This document shows, piece by piece, positions 8,280 through 17,592 of a stretch of DNA of 64,000 nucleotides; within the stretch, counting starts at the first letter, position 1; every line of letters begins with the position of its first letter. The position numbers were made by a program, and so were the translations under genes. This DNA is from Neorhizobium alkalisoli (GTDB lineage Bacteria > Pseudomonadota > Alphaproteobacteria > Rhizobiales > Rhizobiaceae). Location: assembly GCF_002968635.1 (NCBI RefSeq), contig NZ_PVBN01000009.1, positions 62,001 to 126,000 on the forward strand, written 5' to 3'. The notes beneath the pieces were generated by a model, which saw only the letters and a list, made by a program, of their open reading frames with translations, did no database searches and was not told where the DNA came from.

Positions 8280-8641
8280 GCGGCGGCCGGAACCTGATCG
8301 AGGAAACCGTGCACCGCCTTCAGGCGTCCGTTTTCGAGCATTGCGAAATCGGTACCCTTGATGATCGGCTCGCTGCCCTCCGGCCCAAGACCCCACGAAA
8401 AGCGCAGGTTGTCGCCGTGGCTGTCGGCAGCACCAAGCAGCTCGAAACGGAAGCCGGGGAAACGAGCCTGCACCGCCTCTACCAGCCCGTTGATCTCCTC
8501 ATGCCCCTCGCCGCGCATCAGCGGATCGACATAGAGAGCCTCGTTTGTCCAGGCTTCCGCGATCATGGCGCGACGGCGGACGGCATCCGTCTCGTTCCAG
8601 ATGGCGAGGTAACGTTCGGCGTAGGTATTTGCATCTGTCAT
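8276..8641 (-). CDS. NTF2-like (SnoaL-type) small protein
   Basis: A 121-residue single-domain protein of the nuclear-transport-factor-2-like fold: AERYLAIWNETDAVRRR, LYVDPLMRGEGHEEI, FPGFRFEL and a C-terminal MLENGRLKAVHGFLDQ strand pair. Such proteins are isomerases, hydrolases or ligand binders; no catalytic residue can be assigned. The start at 8641 has AAGGAGAA 4-11 bases upstream; a longer reading to 8800 would overlap the LysE gene and has no ribosome site. It is translationally coupled to the XRE regulator, so it may act on, or be controlled by, the same signal. Confidence 0.8.
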   Translation of the reverse strand: MTDANTYAERYLAIWNETDAVRRRAMIAEAWTNEALYVDPLMRGEGHEEINGLVEAVQARFPGFRFELLGAADSHGDNLRFSWGLGPEGSEPIIKGTDFAMLENGRLKAVHGFLDQVPAAA

Positions 8642-8730
8642 TTCTCTTCTCCTTTTGTCGCCCGGCTCATTGCAGGCAGGGCGATCATGCGGGAGCACCG
8701 GCATCGTCTCAATTACGCGGCAGGTAATAA

Positions 8731-9342
8731 CTATCGCTCCGAAAGCGCAAGTCTGGCACCGAGCAGGACGAAGGCAGCCGCGAAAGTTCGGCGCATCCAC
8801 GCGAGGATGGCCGGGCGGGAAATGACATGGTTTCGCACCGATGCCGCGAAGAACCCATAGACGACAAAAACGCCGAAGGTCATCAGCATGAAGACGAGGC
8901 TGAGTTCGGTCATGCGCAGGATGGGAGAAGCTTCACCGGGACTCACGAACTGGGGCAGGAAGGCGAAGAAGAAAATCGAGAGCTTCGGATTGAGCGCATT
9001 GGCCAGGATGGCCGAAACGATGACCTGCCGCGCTGAGTGCGGTGTCGTTTCAGGCTCGACGGTCAACGCCCCTTTTTCCTTCAGCACCTGCCAAGCCATG
9101 AATAGGAGATAGGCGACACCGAGATATTTGACGGCTTCGAAAGCGAGCGCGCTCGCATGCAAGAGCGCCGCCAAACCGGAAACGGCTGCTGCCATATGCG
9201 GCAAAATACCAAGCGTGCAGCCAAAGGCGGCCACGATGCTCGCCCTCGCCCCGCGGGAAAGGCCTGCGGCGAGAGTGATGAGCACCCCGGTACCCGGTGA
9301 TGCCACGACGATGAACGAGGTGAGGAGAAACTCAGGAGTCAT
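8731..9342 (-). CDS. LysE/RhtB-family amino acid exporter
   Basis: A 203-residue integral membrane protein of the usual length for LysE/RhtB exporters, with about six hydrophobic segments. Family marks are the N-terminal SPGTGVLITLAAGLSRGARAS region (PGP-like loop) and LANALNPKLSIFFFAFLPQFV. It would export an amino acid or a related metabolite across the inner membrane by proton antiport. It lies 89 bp upstream of the NTF2-like/XRE pair on the same strand and may head that transcript. Substrate not predictable. Confidence 0.88.
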   Translation of the reverse strand: MTPEFLLTSFIVVASPGTGVLITLAAGLSRGARASIVAAFGCTLGILPHMAAAVSGLAALLHASALAFEAVKYLGVAYLLFMAWQVLKEKGALTVEPETTPHSARQVIVSAILANALNPKLSIFFFAFLPQFVSPGEASPILRMTELSLVFMLMTFGVFVVYGFFAASVRNHVISRPAILAWMRRTFAAAFVLLGARLALSER

Positions 9343-9430
9343 GGACAGCCCTTTCCAAACTTTTGCCTAAAGCTATGCCGAAGCGCCGTCCTCATTCTTG
9401 AACAAAATTGCAGATTCATGGACAACCAGA

Positions 9431-9458
9431 AACAATTGTTGACACGAGCGACAATTGT
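9431..9458. promoter_or_regulatory. Tandem ACAATTGT palindromes before psuK
   Basis: AACAATTGTT at 9431-9440 and ACAATTGT at 9451-9458 are perfect palindromes whose centres are 19 bp apart, about two helical turns; a weaker relative, AACAAAATTG, is at 9401-9410. A TTGACA hexamer at 9439-9444 overlaps the first box, so a bound repressor would cover a -35 element; no good -10 is visible. They lie 35-62 bp before the psuK start. Inference: operator of the psuKG operon, possibly read by the HTH fused to PsuK. Confidence 0.5.
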
Positions 9459-9492
9459 TTTCAAAAGACTCCCATCCCGTGAGGACGTTGCG

Positions 9493-10602
9493 ATGGAAGA
9501 ACTGACCACTCAGGAAGCTGCCGTACTGGCAATCATCAGGGACAATCCCTTTGCAGGGCAGCAGGAGATCGCGACTGCGCTGGGCCTGGCGCGTTCCACC
9601 GTCGCCGCGCATATCGTGCAGCTGATGCAGAAGGGGCATATCCTCGGAAGGGGCTACGTGATGCCGACGCCAACCCGCGCGGTTTGCATCGGAGGCGCGG
9701 TGCTCGACAGAAAATATCACGCACGAAGCGCTCTTGTTCGCGGCACGTCCAATCCTGTCGAGAGCGGCCGCAGCCTGGGTGGTGTCGCTCGCAACGTGGC
9801 GGAAAACCTCGCCCGGCTTGGGACCGCCACGACCTTCGTCTCGATCGTCGGCGAGGATGAGGGCGGCCGCACGCTGCTGAGCTATATGCGCGATCAAGGC
9901 ATCGACGTGAGCCAGGTTCTGACGAGCGCCGAACGCTCCACGGCCGAATATGTCGCGGTGCTCGAGCCGGACGGGGAGCTGGCGCTCGGCATTGCCGACA
10001 TGGGCATATTCGACCTTTTTCGCCCCGACCACCTTGATCGCATCTGGCCTCACCTTGCATCCGCCAGCTGGGTATTCTCAGACTGCAATCCTCCCGCCGA
10101 AACGCTTGCCGCATTGATCGAAAAGCGCCGCGATGCGCGCTTCCGCCTCGCCATCGATGCGGTATCGACCGCCAAGGCCATGCGACTGCCAAGAGACCTT
10201 TCCGGCATCGACCTGTTGTTCATGAACATCGACGAAGCAAACGCCATCCTGCAGCGTGAAGGGCGCGAGCCCGTCAAAGATGCCAAGGAAGCCGCACTTG
10301 CCCTGCAGGCCGCCGGAGCCCGTGAGGCAATCGTCACGATGGGAGCCAAGGGGATCGCCGTAGCTGGTCTCGAAGGGGCACGGACATTTCCCGCCGTTCG
10401 GGCAAAACCGGTCGACATGACCGGCGCGGGCGATGCGATGATTGCCGGAACGCTTCACCGCGTCATATCCGGTGACGACACCTATACCGCCGCGCGTACC
10501 GGCACCCTGCTTGGAGCGCTGACCACCGAGAGCGCGGCAAGCGTCCATACCGAACTCTCCGAACGCCTGCTCGAAGCCAATATCCACCGGCTCGCCGATT
10601 GA
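9493..10602 (+). CDS. psuK: Pseudouridine kinase-like PfkB protein with N-terminal HTH
   Basis: A 369-residue protein with two parts: a winged helix-turn-helix (about residues 1-60: EAAVLAIIRDNPFAGQQEIA, LGLARSTVAAHIVQLMQKG) and a PfkB/ribokinase domain with GRSLGGVARNVAENLARLG and the catalytic anion-hole signature DMTGAGDAMIAGTL near the C-terminus. The HTH-PfkB fusion resembles E. coli YeiI/PsuK-like kinases. It should phosphorylate pseudouridine at the 5' position. The next gene, 11 bp downstream, is psuG, which supports the substrate. The start at 9493 is preferred to 9418 because GAGGA precedes it and because the longer form would place the putative operators inside the gene. Confidence 0.85.
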   Translation: MEELTTQEAAVLAIIRDNPFAGQQEIATALGLARSTVAAHIVQLMQKGHILGRGYVMPTPTRAVCIGGAVLDRKYHARSALVRGTSNPVESGRSLGGVARNVAENLARLGTATTFVSIVGEDEGGRTLLSYMRDQGIDVSQVLTSAERSTAEYVAVLEPDGELALGIADMGIFDLFRPDHLDRIWPHLASASWVFSDCNPPAETLAALIEKRRDARFRLAIDAVSTAKAMRLPRDLSGIDLLFMNIDEANAILQREGREPVKDAKEAALALQAAGAREAIVTMGAKGIAVAGLEGARTFPAVRAKPVDMTGAGDAMIAGTLHRVISGDDTYTAARTGTLLGALTTESAASVHTELSERLLEANIHRLAD

Positions 10603-10613
10603 AAGGAAAAACC

Positions 10614-11552
10614 ATGTCACTCCTGAAACCGAAACTCAGCTCCGAAGTTGCCGAAGCGCTGGCGGCGGGCGGTCCCGTGGTTGCGCTCGAATCGACAATC
10701 ATCACCCACGGCATGCCCTATCCGGCCAATCTCGAAACGGCGCTCGCCGTCGAAGATGTCGTGCGCAGGAACGGCGCGGTGCCGGCAACGATTGCCGTCA
10801 TCGAGGGCGAGCTTCGCGCGGGGCTTGAACGCGATGAGCTGGAAGCGCTCGCTCAGGCCAAAGGCGTGGTGAAAGCATCCGGCCGGGACCTTGCCGTCGC
10901 GATGGTGCGCAAGCAGTCGGCCGGCACAACCGTATCCGCCACCATGCTGCTCGCCGATCTTGCCGGCATCGAGATCTTTGCAACCGGAGGCGTCGGCGGG
11001 GTGCATCGCGGCGCCGAGCAGACCTTCGACATTTCCGCCGATCTGACCGAACTCGGCCGCACCAGAACTGCGGTGGTCTGCGCCGGCGTCAAGTCCATCC
11101 TCGATATCGCCAAGACGCTCGAATATCTGGAAACCCAGCGCGTACCGGTGATTGCCTACGGCACGGAGGATTTCCCCGCATTCTTTACGAGGCTGAGCGG
11201 TTTCAAGGCGGACCACAGGCTCGATACGCCGGAAGAAATTGCCAAGGCCATGTGGCTGCACCATCAGCTCGGCACCGGCACTGGCCTGATGATTGCCAAC
11301 CCGATTCCGGAAGCCGCGGCGCTGGCGCCGGAGTTCATCGACGGCACCATCACTGATGCCGTGCGCGAAGCGGACGAACGCGGCATCGGTCGCAAGGAAC
11401 TGACGCCCTTCCTGCTCGCGCGCATCAACGAGCTCTCCAAGGGCGAAAGCCTGAAGGCCAATATCGAACTCGTGAAGAACAATGCCGCCCTCGCCTCCAG
11501 AATGGCGGTCGCTTACGCTGCGCTGACGAAAAAAGGGGCAGGAACCCGGTAG
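10614..11552 (+). CDS. psuG: Pseudouridine-5'-phosphate glycosidase
   Basis: A 312-residue PsuG with the family-specific blocks VALESTIITHGMPYP, TIAVIEGELRAGL, SAGTTVSATMLLA and FATGGVGGVHRGAE. It reversibly splits the C-C bond of pseudouridine 5'-phosphate to uracil and ribose 5-phosphate in the cytoplasm. AAGGAAA lies 6-12 bases upstream of the ATG at 10614, and the gene follows the kinase by 11 bp, so the two form a salvage operon for pseudouridine released by RNA turnover. The length is normal. Confidence 0.95.
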   Translation: MSLLKPKLSSEVAEALAAGGPVVALESTIITHGMPYPANLETALAVEDVVRRNGAVPATIAVIEGELRAGLERDELEALAQAKGVVKASGRDLAVAMVRKQSAGTTVSATMLLADLAGIEIFATGGVGGVHRGAEQTFDISADLTELGRTRTAVVCAGVKSILDIAKTLEYLETQRVPVIAYGTEDFPAFFTRLSGFKADHRLDTPEEIAKAMWLHHQLGTGTGLMIANPIPEAAALAPEFIDGTITDAVREADERGIGRKELTPFLLARINELSKGESLKANIELVKNNAALASRMAVAYAALTKKGAGTR

Positions 11553-11664
11553 CATTGGATCGGCATCCCGACCGGTCCACCGTAAACCTCAGTTTGTCAT
11601 GGCGGAGTTCCTGCTTTAGCCTCGCAAATTGATAGACACCCTTGGCTTGTCATGGTGCGGGAGC

Positions 11665-13992
11665 GTGAGCTTGAACAATGCGCATAGTGTCTTCGCGGGT
11701 CGCCGCGAAGACGACAGATTTTTGACCGGGCGGGGTACCTATACCGGCGACAACGTGTTCAGCGGCCAGCTTTACGCCGCATTCCTCAGGGCCGATCGAG
11801 CCCATGCACGCATCGTTTCGATCGACGCGGAAGCCGCGCTGGAAGCGCCCGGCGTTCACCTGGTCCTGATCGGCAAGGACGCCCTCGAAGCCCGTCTGAT
11901 CGCGCCCGGTCCGCTCGTGTCCTTCCCCGGCGTCGACGGGATGACGATCCGGGCGCCGATCCGTCATGCTCTTGCGACCGATATCGTACGTTTCGTGGGT
12001 GAGCCCGTCGCCATGGTGGTAGCGGATAGCGTCGAGGCCGCGGCCGACGCCCTTGAACTCGTTGCGGTGGAATACGAGGATTTACCTGCCGTCATTGGCG
12101 CTGAAGCCGCGCTCGAAGACGGCGCTCCGCGGATTTTCGAGGATGTGCCTGATAATCTCGTCTTCCGTCACAGCTTCGGCGATGAAGCCGCCACCGACCG
12201 TGCATTTGCAAACGCTGCGCAGGTATCGAGGCTTACCGTCGAATCGCAGCGCGTCGCCGCCAATCCCATGGAGCTCAAATCCTTCGTCGCGGCCTATGAG
12301 GCGGAAACGGACGCACTAGACATCTATTCCGCGAGCCAGGGCACCGGCCTTGCGGATGCGCTCGCCCGCTTTATCGGCCATCCCCCGGAAAAGGTCCGTC
12401 ACCACATGGGCGATGTCGGCGGCAGCTTCGGCATCCGCGGCGTTCCTTATCCGGAATATGCGGCGATCATGCTCGCCGCCCGCAGGCTCTGTTGTCCGGT
12501 GCACTGGACCGGAAGCCGTACCGAGAGCTTCCTAGCCGACTATCACGGCCGCGCGCTGAAGCTTACCGGAGAACTCGCGCTCGGCGAAAGAGGCGAGTTC
12601 CTCGGCATACGTATCGATATCGTCTGCGACCTCGGCGCCTATCATTCGCCTGCTGGTGCTTTGATCAACGTGCTCAATCCGATGCTGACGGCGACGGGTT
12701 GCTACCGCATCCCTACTGTTTTCGGAATGAACCGGCTCGCCTTCACCAATACATCCCCGATTGCCGCCTATCGCGGCGCCGGCCGCCCGGACATCAACTA
12801 TCTCGTGGAACGCTTGGTGGACCAGGCCGCTGTCGATATCGGCATGGATCGGGTGGAAATCCGGCGCAGGAACCTGATACCGGACGATGCCTATCCCTAT
12901 CAGACACCGACCGCGGTCTATGACAGTGGCAACTACGGCGCGATGCTGGAGAAGGCGATCGCGCTTTCGCAATGGGACGGCTTCCCTGACCGCCGCGATA
13001 GTGCGCAAAAGGCCGGACTTCTGCGTGGCATCGGCATGGGCATATTCGTCGAGCCTTCCGGAGGCGGAAATCTGCCCGAGGAAACCGAAATCCGTTTCGA
13101 GCCCGACGGCACCATTACCCTTTATACGCTTTCCGGTTCCGCAGGCCAGGGCCACGAGACGGTCCTGCCGCAGATCGTCGCCAGGGAGCTTGGTGTCGAC
13201 GAAAACCTGATCACGCTGCGTGCCAACAGCCCAGCGCCACCTCACAAGTTGAAAGGCGCAGGTACCGTCGGCTCCCGAACCATGGCCTCCCACGGCGCTT
13301 CCCTGACGGCCAATGCGCGAGAGATCGTCAGAAAGGGCTTCGGGCTTGCCGCCCAGGCGCTGGAGGCTTCCGAACAGGATATCGAATTCGACCACGGTCA
13401 CTATCGGGTCGCAGGCACCAATCTCTCGGTCTCGTTACTGGAACTGGCAGCGCATAACGCCACGGCCGATGGAAACGCGCTCGATACGCTCCACGCGATC
13501 CAGCCGGAACGCAATTTCCCCGGCGGAGTGCATGTGGCGGAAGTGGAGATCGACCCTGAAACCGGCGAAACGAAAGTCATCTCCTATATCGGAGTGGACG
13601 ATGCCGGCCATATCGTCAACCATACGCTTCTGGAAGGCCAGATGCATGGCGGCGTTGCGCAGGGTGCCGGCCAAGTGCTGGGCGAGCAGATTGTCTATGA
13701 CGGCAACAGCGGCCAGCTTCTGACTGCCTCGTTCATGGATTATTTCATGCCACGCGCCGATTTCATGCCGAGACCCCGCTTTTTTGATCTGCCGGTGAAC
13801 ACCGCCACCAACGTACTGGGAGCCAAGGGAGGCGGCGAAGCCGGCACGACCGGCGCGCTGCCGACCCTGATGAACGCGGTGATGGATGCGCTTCGCAGGG
13901 GTGGCGTTGAAGAATTCGATATGCCCGCCACGCCCTTCAGGGTCTGGCAGGCGTTGAAGTCTGCTGGTGCCAAATCCGGGCGAACAAGATAG
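11665..13992 (+). CDS. Orphan xanthine-dehydrogenase-family molybdopterin subunit
   Basis: A protein of about 775 residues that is a complete Mo-subunit: hammerhead domain (EDDRFLTGRGTYTGD, LRADRAHARI, FVGEPVAMVVA), Mo-cofactor motifs (MGDVGGSFGIRG, AAYRGAGRPD, GSAGQGHETVLPQ) and catalytic glutamate in GAKGGGEAGTTG. No Fe-S or FAD subunit is adjacent, although these are needed for electron transfer. No ATG suits the start; GTG 11665 and TTG 11671 follow GGGAG, and the family alignment begins soon after, so the start is uncertain by a few codons. It lies 112 bp after psuG on the same strand. It may use the Fe-S and FAD subunits encoded at 5139-6634 or unlinked ones. Confidence 0.85.
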   Translation: MSLNNAHSVFAGRREDDRFLTGRGTYTGDNVFSGQLYAAFLRADRAHARIVSIDAEAALEAPGVHLVLIGKDALEARLIAPGPLVSFPGVDGMTIRAPIRHALATDIVRFVGEPVAMVVADSVEAAADALELVAVEYEDLPAVIGAEAALEDGAPRIFEDVPDNLVFRHSFGDEAATDRAFANAAQVSRLTVESQRVAANPMELKSFVAAYEAETDALDIYSASQGTGLADALARFIGHPPEKVRHHMGDVGGSFGIRGVPYPEYAAIMLAARRLCCPVHWTGSRTESFLADYHGRALKLTGELALGERGEFLGIRIDIVCDLGAYHSPAGALINVLNPMLTATGCYRIPTVFGMNRLAFTNTSPIAAYRGAGRPDINYLVERLVDQAAVDIGMDRVEIRRRNLIPDDAYPYQTPTAVYDSGNYGAMLEKAIALSQWDGFPDRRDSAQKAGLLRGIGMGIFVEPSGGGNLPEETEIRFEPDGTITLYTLSGSAGQGHETVLPQIVARELGVDENLITLRANSPAPPHKLKGAGTVGSRTMASHGASLTANAREIVRKGFGLAAQALEASEQDIEFDHGHYRVAGTNLSVSLLELAAHNATADGNALDTLHAIQPERNFPGGVHVAEVEIDPETGETKVISYIGVDDAGHIVNHTLLEGQMHGGVAQGAGQVLGEQIVYDGNSGQLLTASFMDYFMPRADFMPRPRFFDLPVNTATNVLGAKGGGEAGTTGALPTLMNAVMDALRRGGVEEFDMPATPFRVWQALKSAGAKSGRTR

Positions 13993-14031
13993 AAGCCGCG
14001 GGATGTGATCTAACCGCAGGGTTCCGGAACC

Positions 14032-14652
14032 ATGACACTGGACGATATCGCAGAAACCGTCATCGGCCGCGCCAAAGGCAGCAGGCGCTTTATCGTGGCG
14101 ATTGCCGGGCCGCCGGGTTCGGGAAAATCGACGCTTGCCGACCGTTTGCACGAGGCGTTGCTGGCCAAGGGTGAAACGGTGGAAGTCCTGCCGATGGACG
14201 GTTTCCACATGGACAATGCCATTCTGGAGGCGCGCGGACTGCTGCCCCGCAAAGGCGCCCCGGAAACCTTCGACGTGCGCGGCTTCTCAGATGTCCTGAC
14301 CGCCGTCCGGAAAGCCGAGGAGGAAGTGCTCGTACCGGTGTTCGACCGGTCGCGCGAACTCGCGATCGCCTCGGCCCGACCGATCGACCCGCAGACGCAC
14401 ATCGTGCTCGCGGAAGGCAATTATCTGCTGATCGACGAAGCGCCCTGGTCGAGGCTTGTGGAACTGTTCGACCTTACCGTGTTCGTCGGTCCGGACGAAG
14501 ATGTCCTGCGGGAGCGCTTGCGGCAGCGCTGGGTCCACTACGGGCTCGATGAAGCCGCAATCGACTGGAAGCTGAACGGCAACGACCTGCCGAACGGTCG
14601 TTATATCCTGCAGCACTCACGGCCCGCGGATATCCGGTTGGACAGCTTCTGA
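14032..14652 (+). CDS. P-loop nucleoside/sugar kinase, FrcK/YggC-like
   Basis: A 206-residue P-loop kinase of the phosphoribulokinase/uridine-kinase group. Walker A is IAGPPGSGKSTLA (about residues 24-36); LPMDGFHMDN is the substrate/Mg segment; HIVLAEGNYLL corresponds to Walker B; VGPDEDVLRERLRQRWVHYG is the lid. Homologues are annotated as fructose-transport kinase FrcK (Sinorhizobium) or YggC (E. coli), but the true substrate is poorly established. It follows the orphan Mo subunit by 39 bp and ends 7 bases from the convergent ABC ATPase gene, so it could belong to either sugar or nucleoside use. Confidence 0.8.
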   Translation: MTLDDIAETVIGRAKGSRRFIVAIAGPPGSGKSTLADRLHEALLAKGETVEVLPMDGFHMDNAILEARGLLPRKGAPETFDVRGFSDVLTAVRKAEEEVLVPVFDRSRELAIASARPIDPQTHIVLAEGNYLLIDEAPWSRLVELFDLTVFVGPDEDVLRERLRQRWVHYGLDEAAIDWKLNGNDLPNGRYILQHSRPADIRLDSF

Positions 14653-14659
14653 GCTCCGC

Positions 14660-15730
14660 TCACAGCGCAATGCCGCTTTCGCGGTCGAAGACATGCACCT
14701 GGTCGGCGCTGATATTCGCTTCAAACCGGGCGCCGTAGCGGGCCGGATACTCGCCGTCGACAATCGCCGTCACGGCCTGGCCCGCCAGATCGAAGACCAC
14801 ATGGGTCTGGGCGCCGGTCGGCTCGACCAGCAGCGTCTGACCCGCCAATGCCGTTCCGCCGGTGCCGGGGCTCAGATGCTCGGGGCGAAGGCCCACCTTG
14901 ATCGCCTGGCCGCGTTTGACCTTGCGATCGGGCGCGATGCGGATCGCCGTTCCGTCACCGAGGCGCGCCGCAGGTTCGCCACCCTCGCCTTCCACGGTGC
15001 CGTCAAGGATATTCATCGCCGGCGAACCGATGAAGGCCGCCACGAAGAGATTGGCCGGCGTCTTGTAGAGCTCGAGCGGCGTACCCTCCTGCTCGACCCG
15101 CCCCTGATTGAGCACGACGATCCGGTCGGCCAGGGTCATTGCCTCGATCTGGTCATGCGTCACGTAGATCGACGTCGTGCCCACCTTCTGGTGCAGCGTC
15201 TTGATCTCGGAACGCATCTGCACCCGCAATTTGGCATCGAGGTTTGAGAGGGGTTCGTCGAACAGGAAGACCGCAGGATTGCGGACAACTGCGCGGCCCA
15301 TGGCGACGCGCTGACGCTGGCCGCCGGAAAGCTGCGCAGGCTTCCGGTCGAGAAGCGGCACGAGGTCCAGCATGCGCGCGGCCTCGGCGACCCGTTCGGC
15401 GATCACCTGTTTCGTGGCGCCGGAGAGGCGGAGGTTGAAGCCCATATTCTCGGCGACCGTCATATGCGGATAAAGCGCATAGGACTGAAAGACCATGGCG
15501 ATGTTCCGCTCTCGGGGCGTCAGTTCGTTGACGACCTTGCCGCCGATGAGGACATCGCCATCGGTGATCTCCTCAAGACCGGCGATCATCCTGAGAAGCG
15601 TGGATTTTCCGCAACCCGAAGGGCCGACCAGCGCGATGAACTCGCCGTCCTCGATCGAGAGCCGCACCCCATGGATGATCTCCAGCGAGCCGTAGGATTT
15701 TTTGACGTTGGACAGTGTGACGGAAGCCAT
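14660..15730 (-). CDS. Sugar ABC transporter ATP-binding protein (MalK/UgpC type)
   Basis: A 356-residue CUT1 ATPase. Walker A is [11 protein letters not shown] (about 37-47), the Q-loop is in [14 protein letters not shown], the ABC signature is [14 protein letters not shown], Walker B is [13 protein letters not shown] and the switch histidine is in YVTHDQIEA. The C-terminal third is the MalK-type TOBE/regulatory domain (GLRPEHL). It energizes the importer made of the two permeases and the binding protein encoded just upstream (15746-18891). The gene is last in the leftward four-gene operon and ends 7 bp from the convergent kinase gene. The neighbouring sulfoquinovose genes suggest a sulfosugar substrate (inference). 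Confidence 0.93.
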   Translation of the reverse strand: MASVTLSNVKKSYGSLEIIHGVRLSIEDGEFIALVGPSGCGKSTLLRMIAGLEEITDGDVLIGGKVVNELTPRERNIAMVFQSYALYPHMTVAENMGFNLRLSGATKQVIAERVAEAARMLDLVPLLDRKPAQLSGGQRQRVAMGRAVVRNPAVFLFDEPLSNLDAKLRVQMRSEIKTLHQKVGTTSIYVTHDQIEAMTLADRIVVLNQGRVEQEGTPLELYKTPANLFVAAFIGSPAMNILDGTVEGEGGEPAARLGDGTAIRIAPDRKVKRGQAIKVGLRPEHLSPGTGGTALAGQTLLVEPTGAQTHVVFDLAGQAVTAIVDGEYPARYGARFEANISADQVHVFDRESGIAL

Positions 15731-15745
15731 GGGTGCTATCTCCGG

Positions 15746-16594
15746 TCAGGACTTGACGGCGCCGGCGGTCAATCCGGCAATGATGTGCTTCTGGGCAAGG
15801 AAGAAGACGATGATGGTCGGCAGGATGGTGAGCGTGATGAATGCGAGCACCAGCTGCCACTCCGTGCCGAACTCTCCGCGATAGACCATGATCCCGAGCG
15901 GCCACGGATAGATGGACTCGGAATTCAGCATGATGAGCGGCAGGATATAGCTGTTCCAGCTCGCGACGAAGGAAACGATCGCGACGGTCGCAATGATCGG
16001 GCGGGAGAGCGGCAGGGTGATATGCCAGAAAAAGCGCATGTAGCCGCAGCCATCCACGAAGGCCGCCTGGAACAGTTCCTCCGGAAGGTTGCGGAAATAG
16101 TTCCGGAACAGAAGAATGCTCATGCCGAGACCGAACGCGACCTGCGGCAGGACCACGCCCCAATAGGAATTGAGCAGGCCGAGATCGCGGATCCGGATAA
16201 AGAGCGGCAGGATCGCCGTGGCGGCAGGAAACATCAGCCCGATCAGAAAGTAGTTGAGCAGAAAGGTCGCGCCGAAGAATTTGACATGCGCAAAGGTAAA
16301 AGCGGCCATGGCGGCGACGGATACGGTGAGGAACACGGTGAGCGTCGCAATGATCAGCGAATTCATCATCTGCCGCCAATACCGCTCCCCGAACAGGATA
16401 TCGGTATAGTTGGACCACTGCCATTCCGCCGGCAGGCCGAACGGATTGACGCGCAGATCGCCGAGCGTTTTGAAGCCTCCGAGAGCCGTCGTCAGCAGCG
16501 GAACGACGACCACGGCCGCGATGATGGTGAGCGAGACGTAGAGGTAGATTTTCGTGCCGGCGCTCATCCGGATAGCGGTTCTCGTCTCAGTCAT
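15746..16594 (-). CDS. Sugar ABC transporter permease, MalG type
   Basis: A 282-residue inner-membrane permease with six predicted membrane segments, beginning with a cytoplasmic N-terminus and a first helix at about 13-38. The EAA loop that docks on the ATPase is in EELFQAAFVDGCGYMRFFWH, followed by ITLPLSRP. The C-terminal half has SWNSYILPL. It forms the CUT1 channel with the permease encoded upstream, with which it overlaps by 8 bases, and precedes the ATPase gene by 15 bp. Confidence 0.92.
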   Translation of the reverse strand: MTETRTAIRMSAGTKIYLYVSLTIIAAVVVVPLLTTALGGFKTLGDLRVNPFGLPAEWQWSNYTDILFGERYWRQMMNSLIIATLTVFLTVSVAAMAAFTFAHVKFFGATFLLNYFLIGLMFPAATAILPLFIRIRDLGLLNSYWGVVLPQVAFGLGMSILLFRNYFRNLPEELFQAAFVDGCGYMRFFWHITLPLSRPIIATVAIVSFVASWNSYILPLIMLNSESIYPWPLGIMVYRGEFGTEWQLVLAFITLTILPTIIVFFLAQKHIIAGLTAGAVKS

Positions 16595-17543
16595 GGCGCA
16601 TGAATATCCGTTTGTAGCTGAAGGCGAGCGTGACGCAGATCACGAACAGCACGACGCCGACAGCGCTTCCAAGACCGACCTGCATCCGGGTCACCCCGAA
16701 ATTGTAGAGGAAGGTCACCATTGTCTGAGTGGAGTTGAACGGTCCGCCGCCTGTCAGAGGCATGATCATGTCGAAGAGCTGCAGTGAACCGACCACCGCA
16801 AAGAACACCGACAGGCGCAGCGTCGAACCGAGCAGCGGCAGCGTCACGAAGCGGAATTTCTGCCAACCGGTCGCACCGTCGATCTCGGCTGCCTCAAGCA
16901 CGCTCTTGTCGAGCGACTGAAGACCGGCGATGAAAAGCATCATGTGGAAGCCGAAATATTTCCAGACGACCACGGCCAGAACCGCATAGATGGCAAGGTC
17001 CTTGTCGGCGAGGACATAAGGCGTCTCGACGCCGAGGAAGCCGGCAATGGCCGCGAAAAGCCCGTAGTCGCCGTCATAGACGAATCGCCAGATGAGGCCG
17101 GCCGCCACATCGGCAAGCACATAGGGCAGGAAGAAGATCAGCCGGAAGACGACCACGCCCGTGATCCGGTTCGCCAGCATCGTGGCAAGCCAGATCGCAA
17201 GCGGTATCTGCAGCAGCAACGAAACGACGATGATCAGGAAGTTGTTCTTGAGCGCGGTCAGGAAGGCGCTGTTCTTGAAAAGCACCTCGAAATTCCGCAA
17301 GCCGACGAACTGTTCGGGCAGGCCGTAGCCATCCCACCGGTAGAGGCTGTACCAGGCCGCCTCCCCCATCGGCATGATCACGAAGATCGTAAAGAGAAGA
17401 AGCGCCGGCGGCAGAAACAGGATCAAAACCGGAAGCCGGCCGCGCGCCGTGGGGCTCTTGCGCTTGGCAACGCGCGTAGCGCCCGCCGCATGCTCTATGG
17501 CGGTCGTTGCAGAAATATTGGTCATTTTCGTTCCGACTGTCAT
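16587..17543 (-). CDS. Sugar ABC transporter permease, MalF type
   Basis: A 318-residue permease with six membrane segments and a basic N-terminal tail (KRKSPTARGRLPV). The first helix is LILFLPPALLLFTIFVI; the EAA loop is VLEAAEIDGATGWQKFRFV followed by TLPLL. It pairs with the MalG-type permease encoded 3' of it. It lies 49 bp downstream of the binding-protein gene in the same operon. Confidence 0.92.
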   Translation of the reverse strand: MTVGTKMTNISATTAIEHAAGATRVAKRKSPTARGRLPVLILFLPPALLLFTIFVIMPMGEAAWYSLYRWDGYGLPEQFVGLRNFEVLFKNSAFLTALKNNFLIIVVSLLLQIPLAIWLATMLANRITGVVVFRLIFFLPYVLADVAAGLIWRFVYDGDYGLFAAIAGFLGVETPYVLADKDLAIYAVLAVVVWKYFGFHMMLFIAGLQSLDKSVLEAAEIDGATGWQKFRFVTLPLLGSTLRLSVFFAVVGSLQLFDMIMPLTGGGPFNSTQTMVTFLYNFGVTRMQVGLGSAVGVVLFVICVTLAFSYKRIFMRHD

Positions 17544-17592
17544 GGCCGCAGGGAGCGCACCGGCGAAGCGTCGGCCCCGCCGGTGCCTCGCA

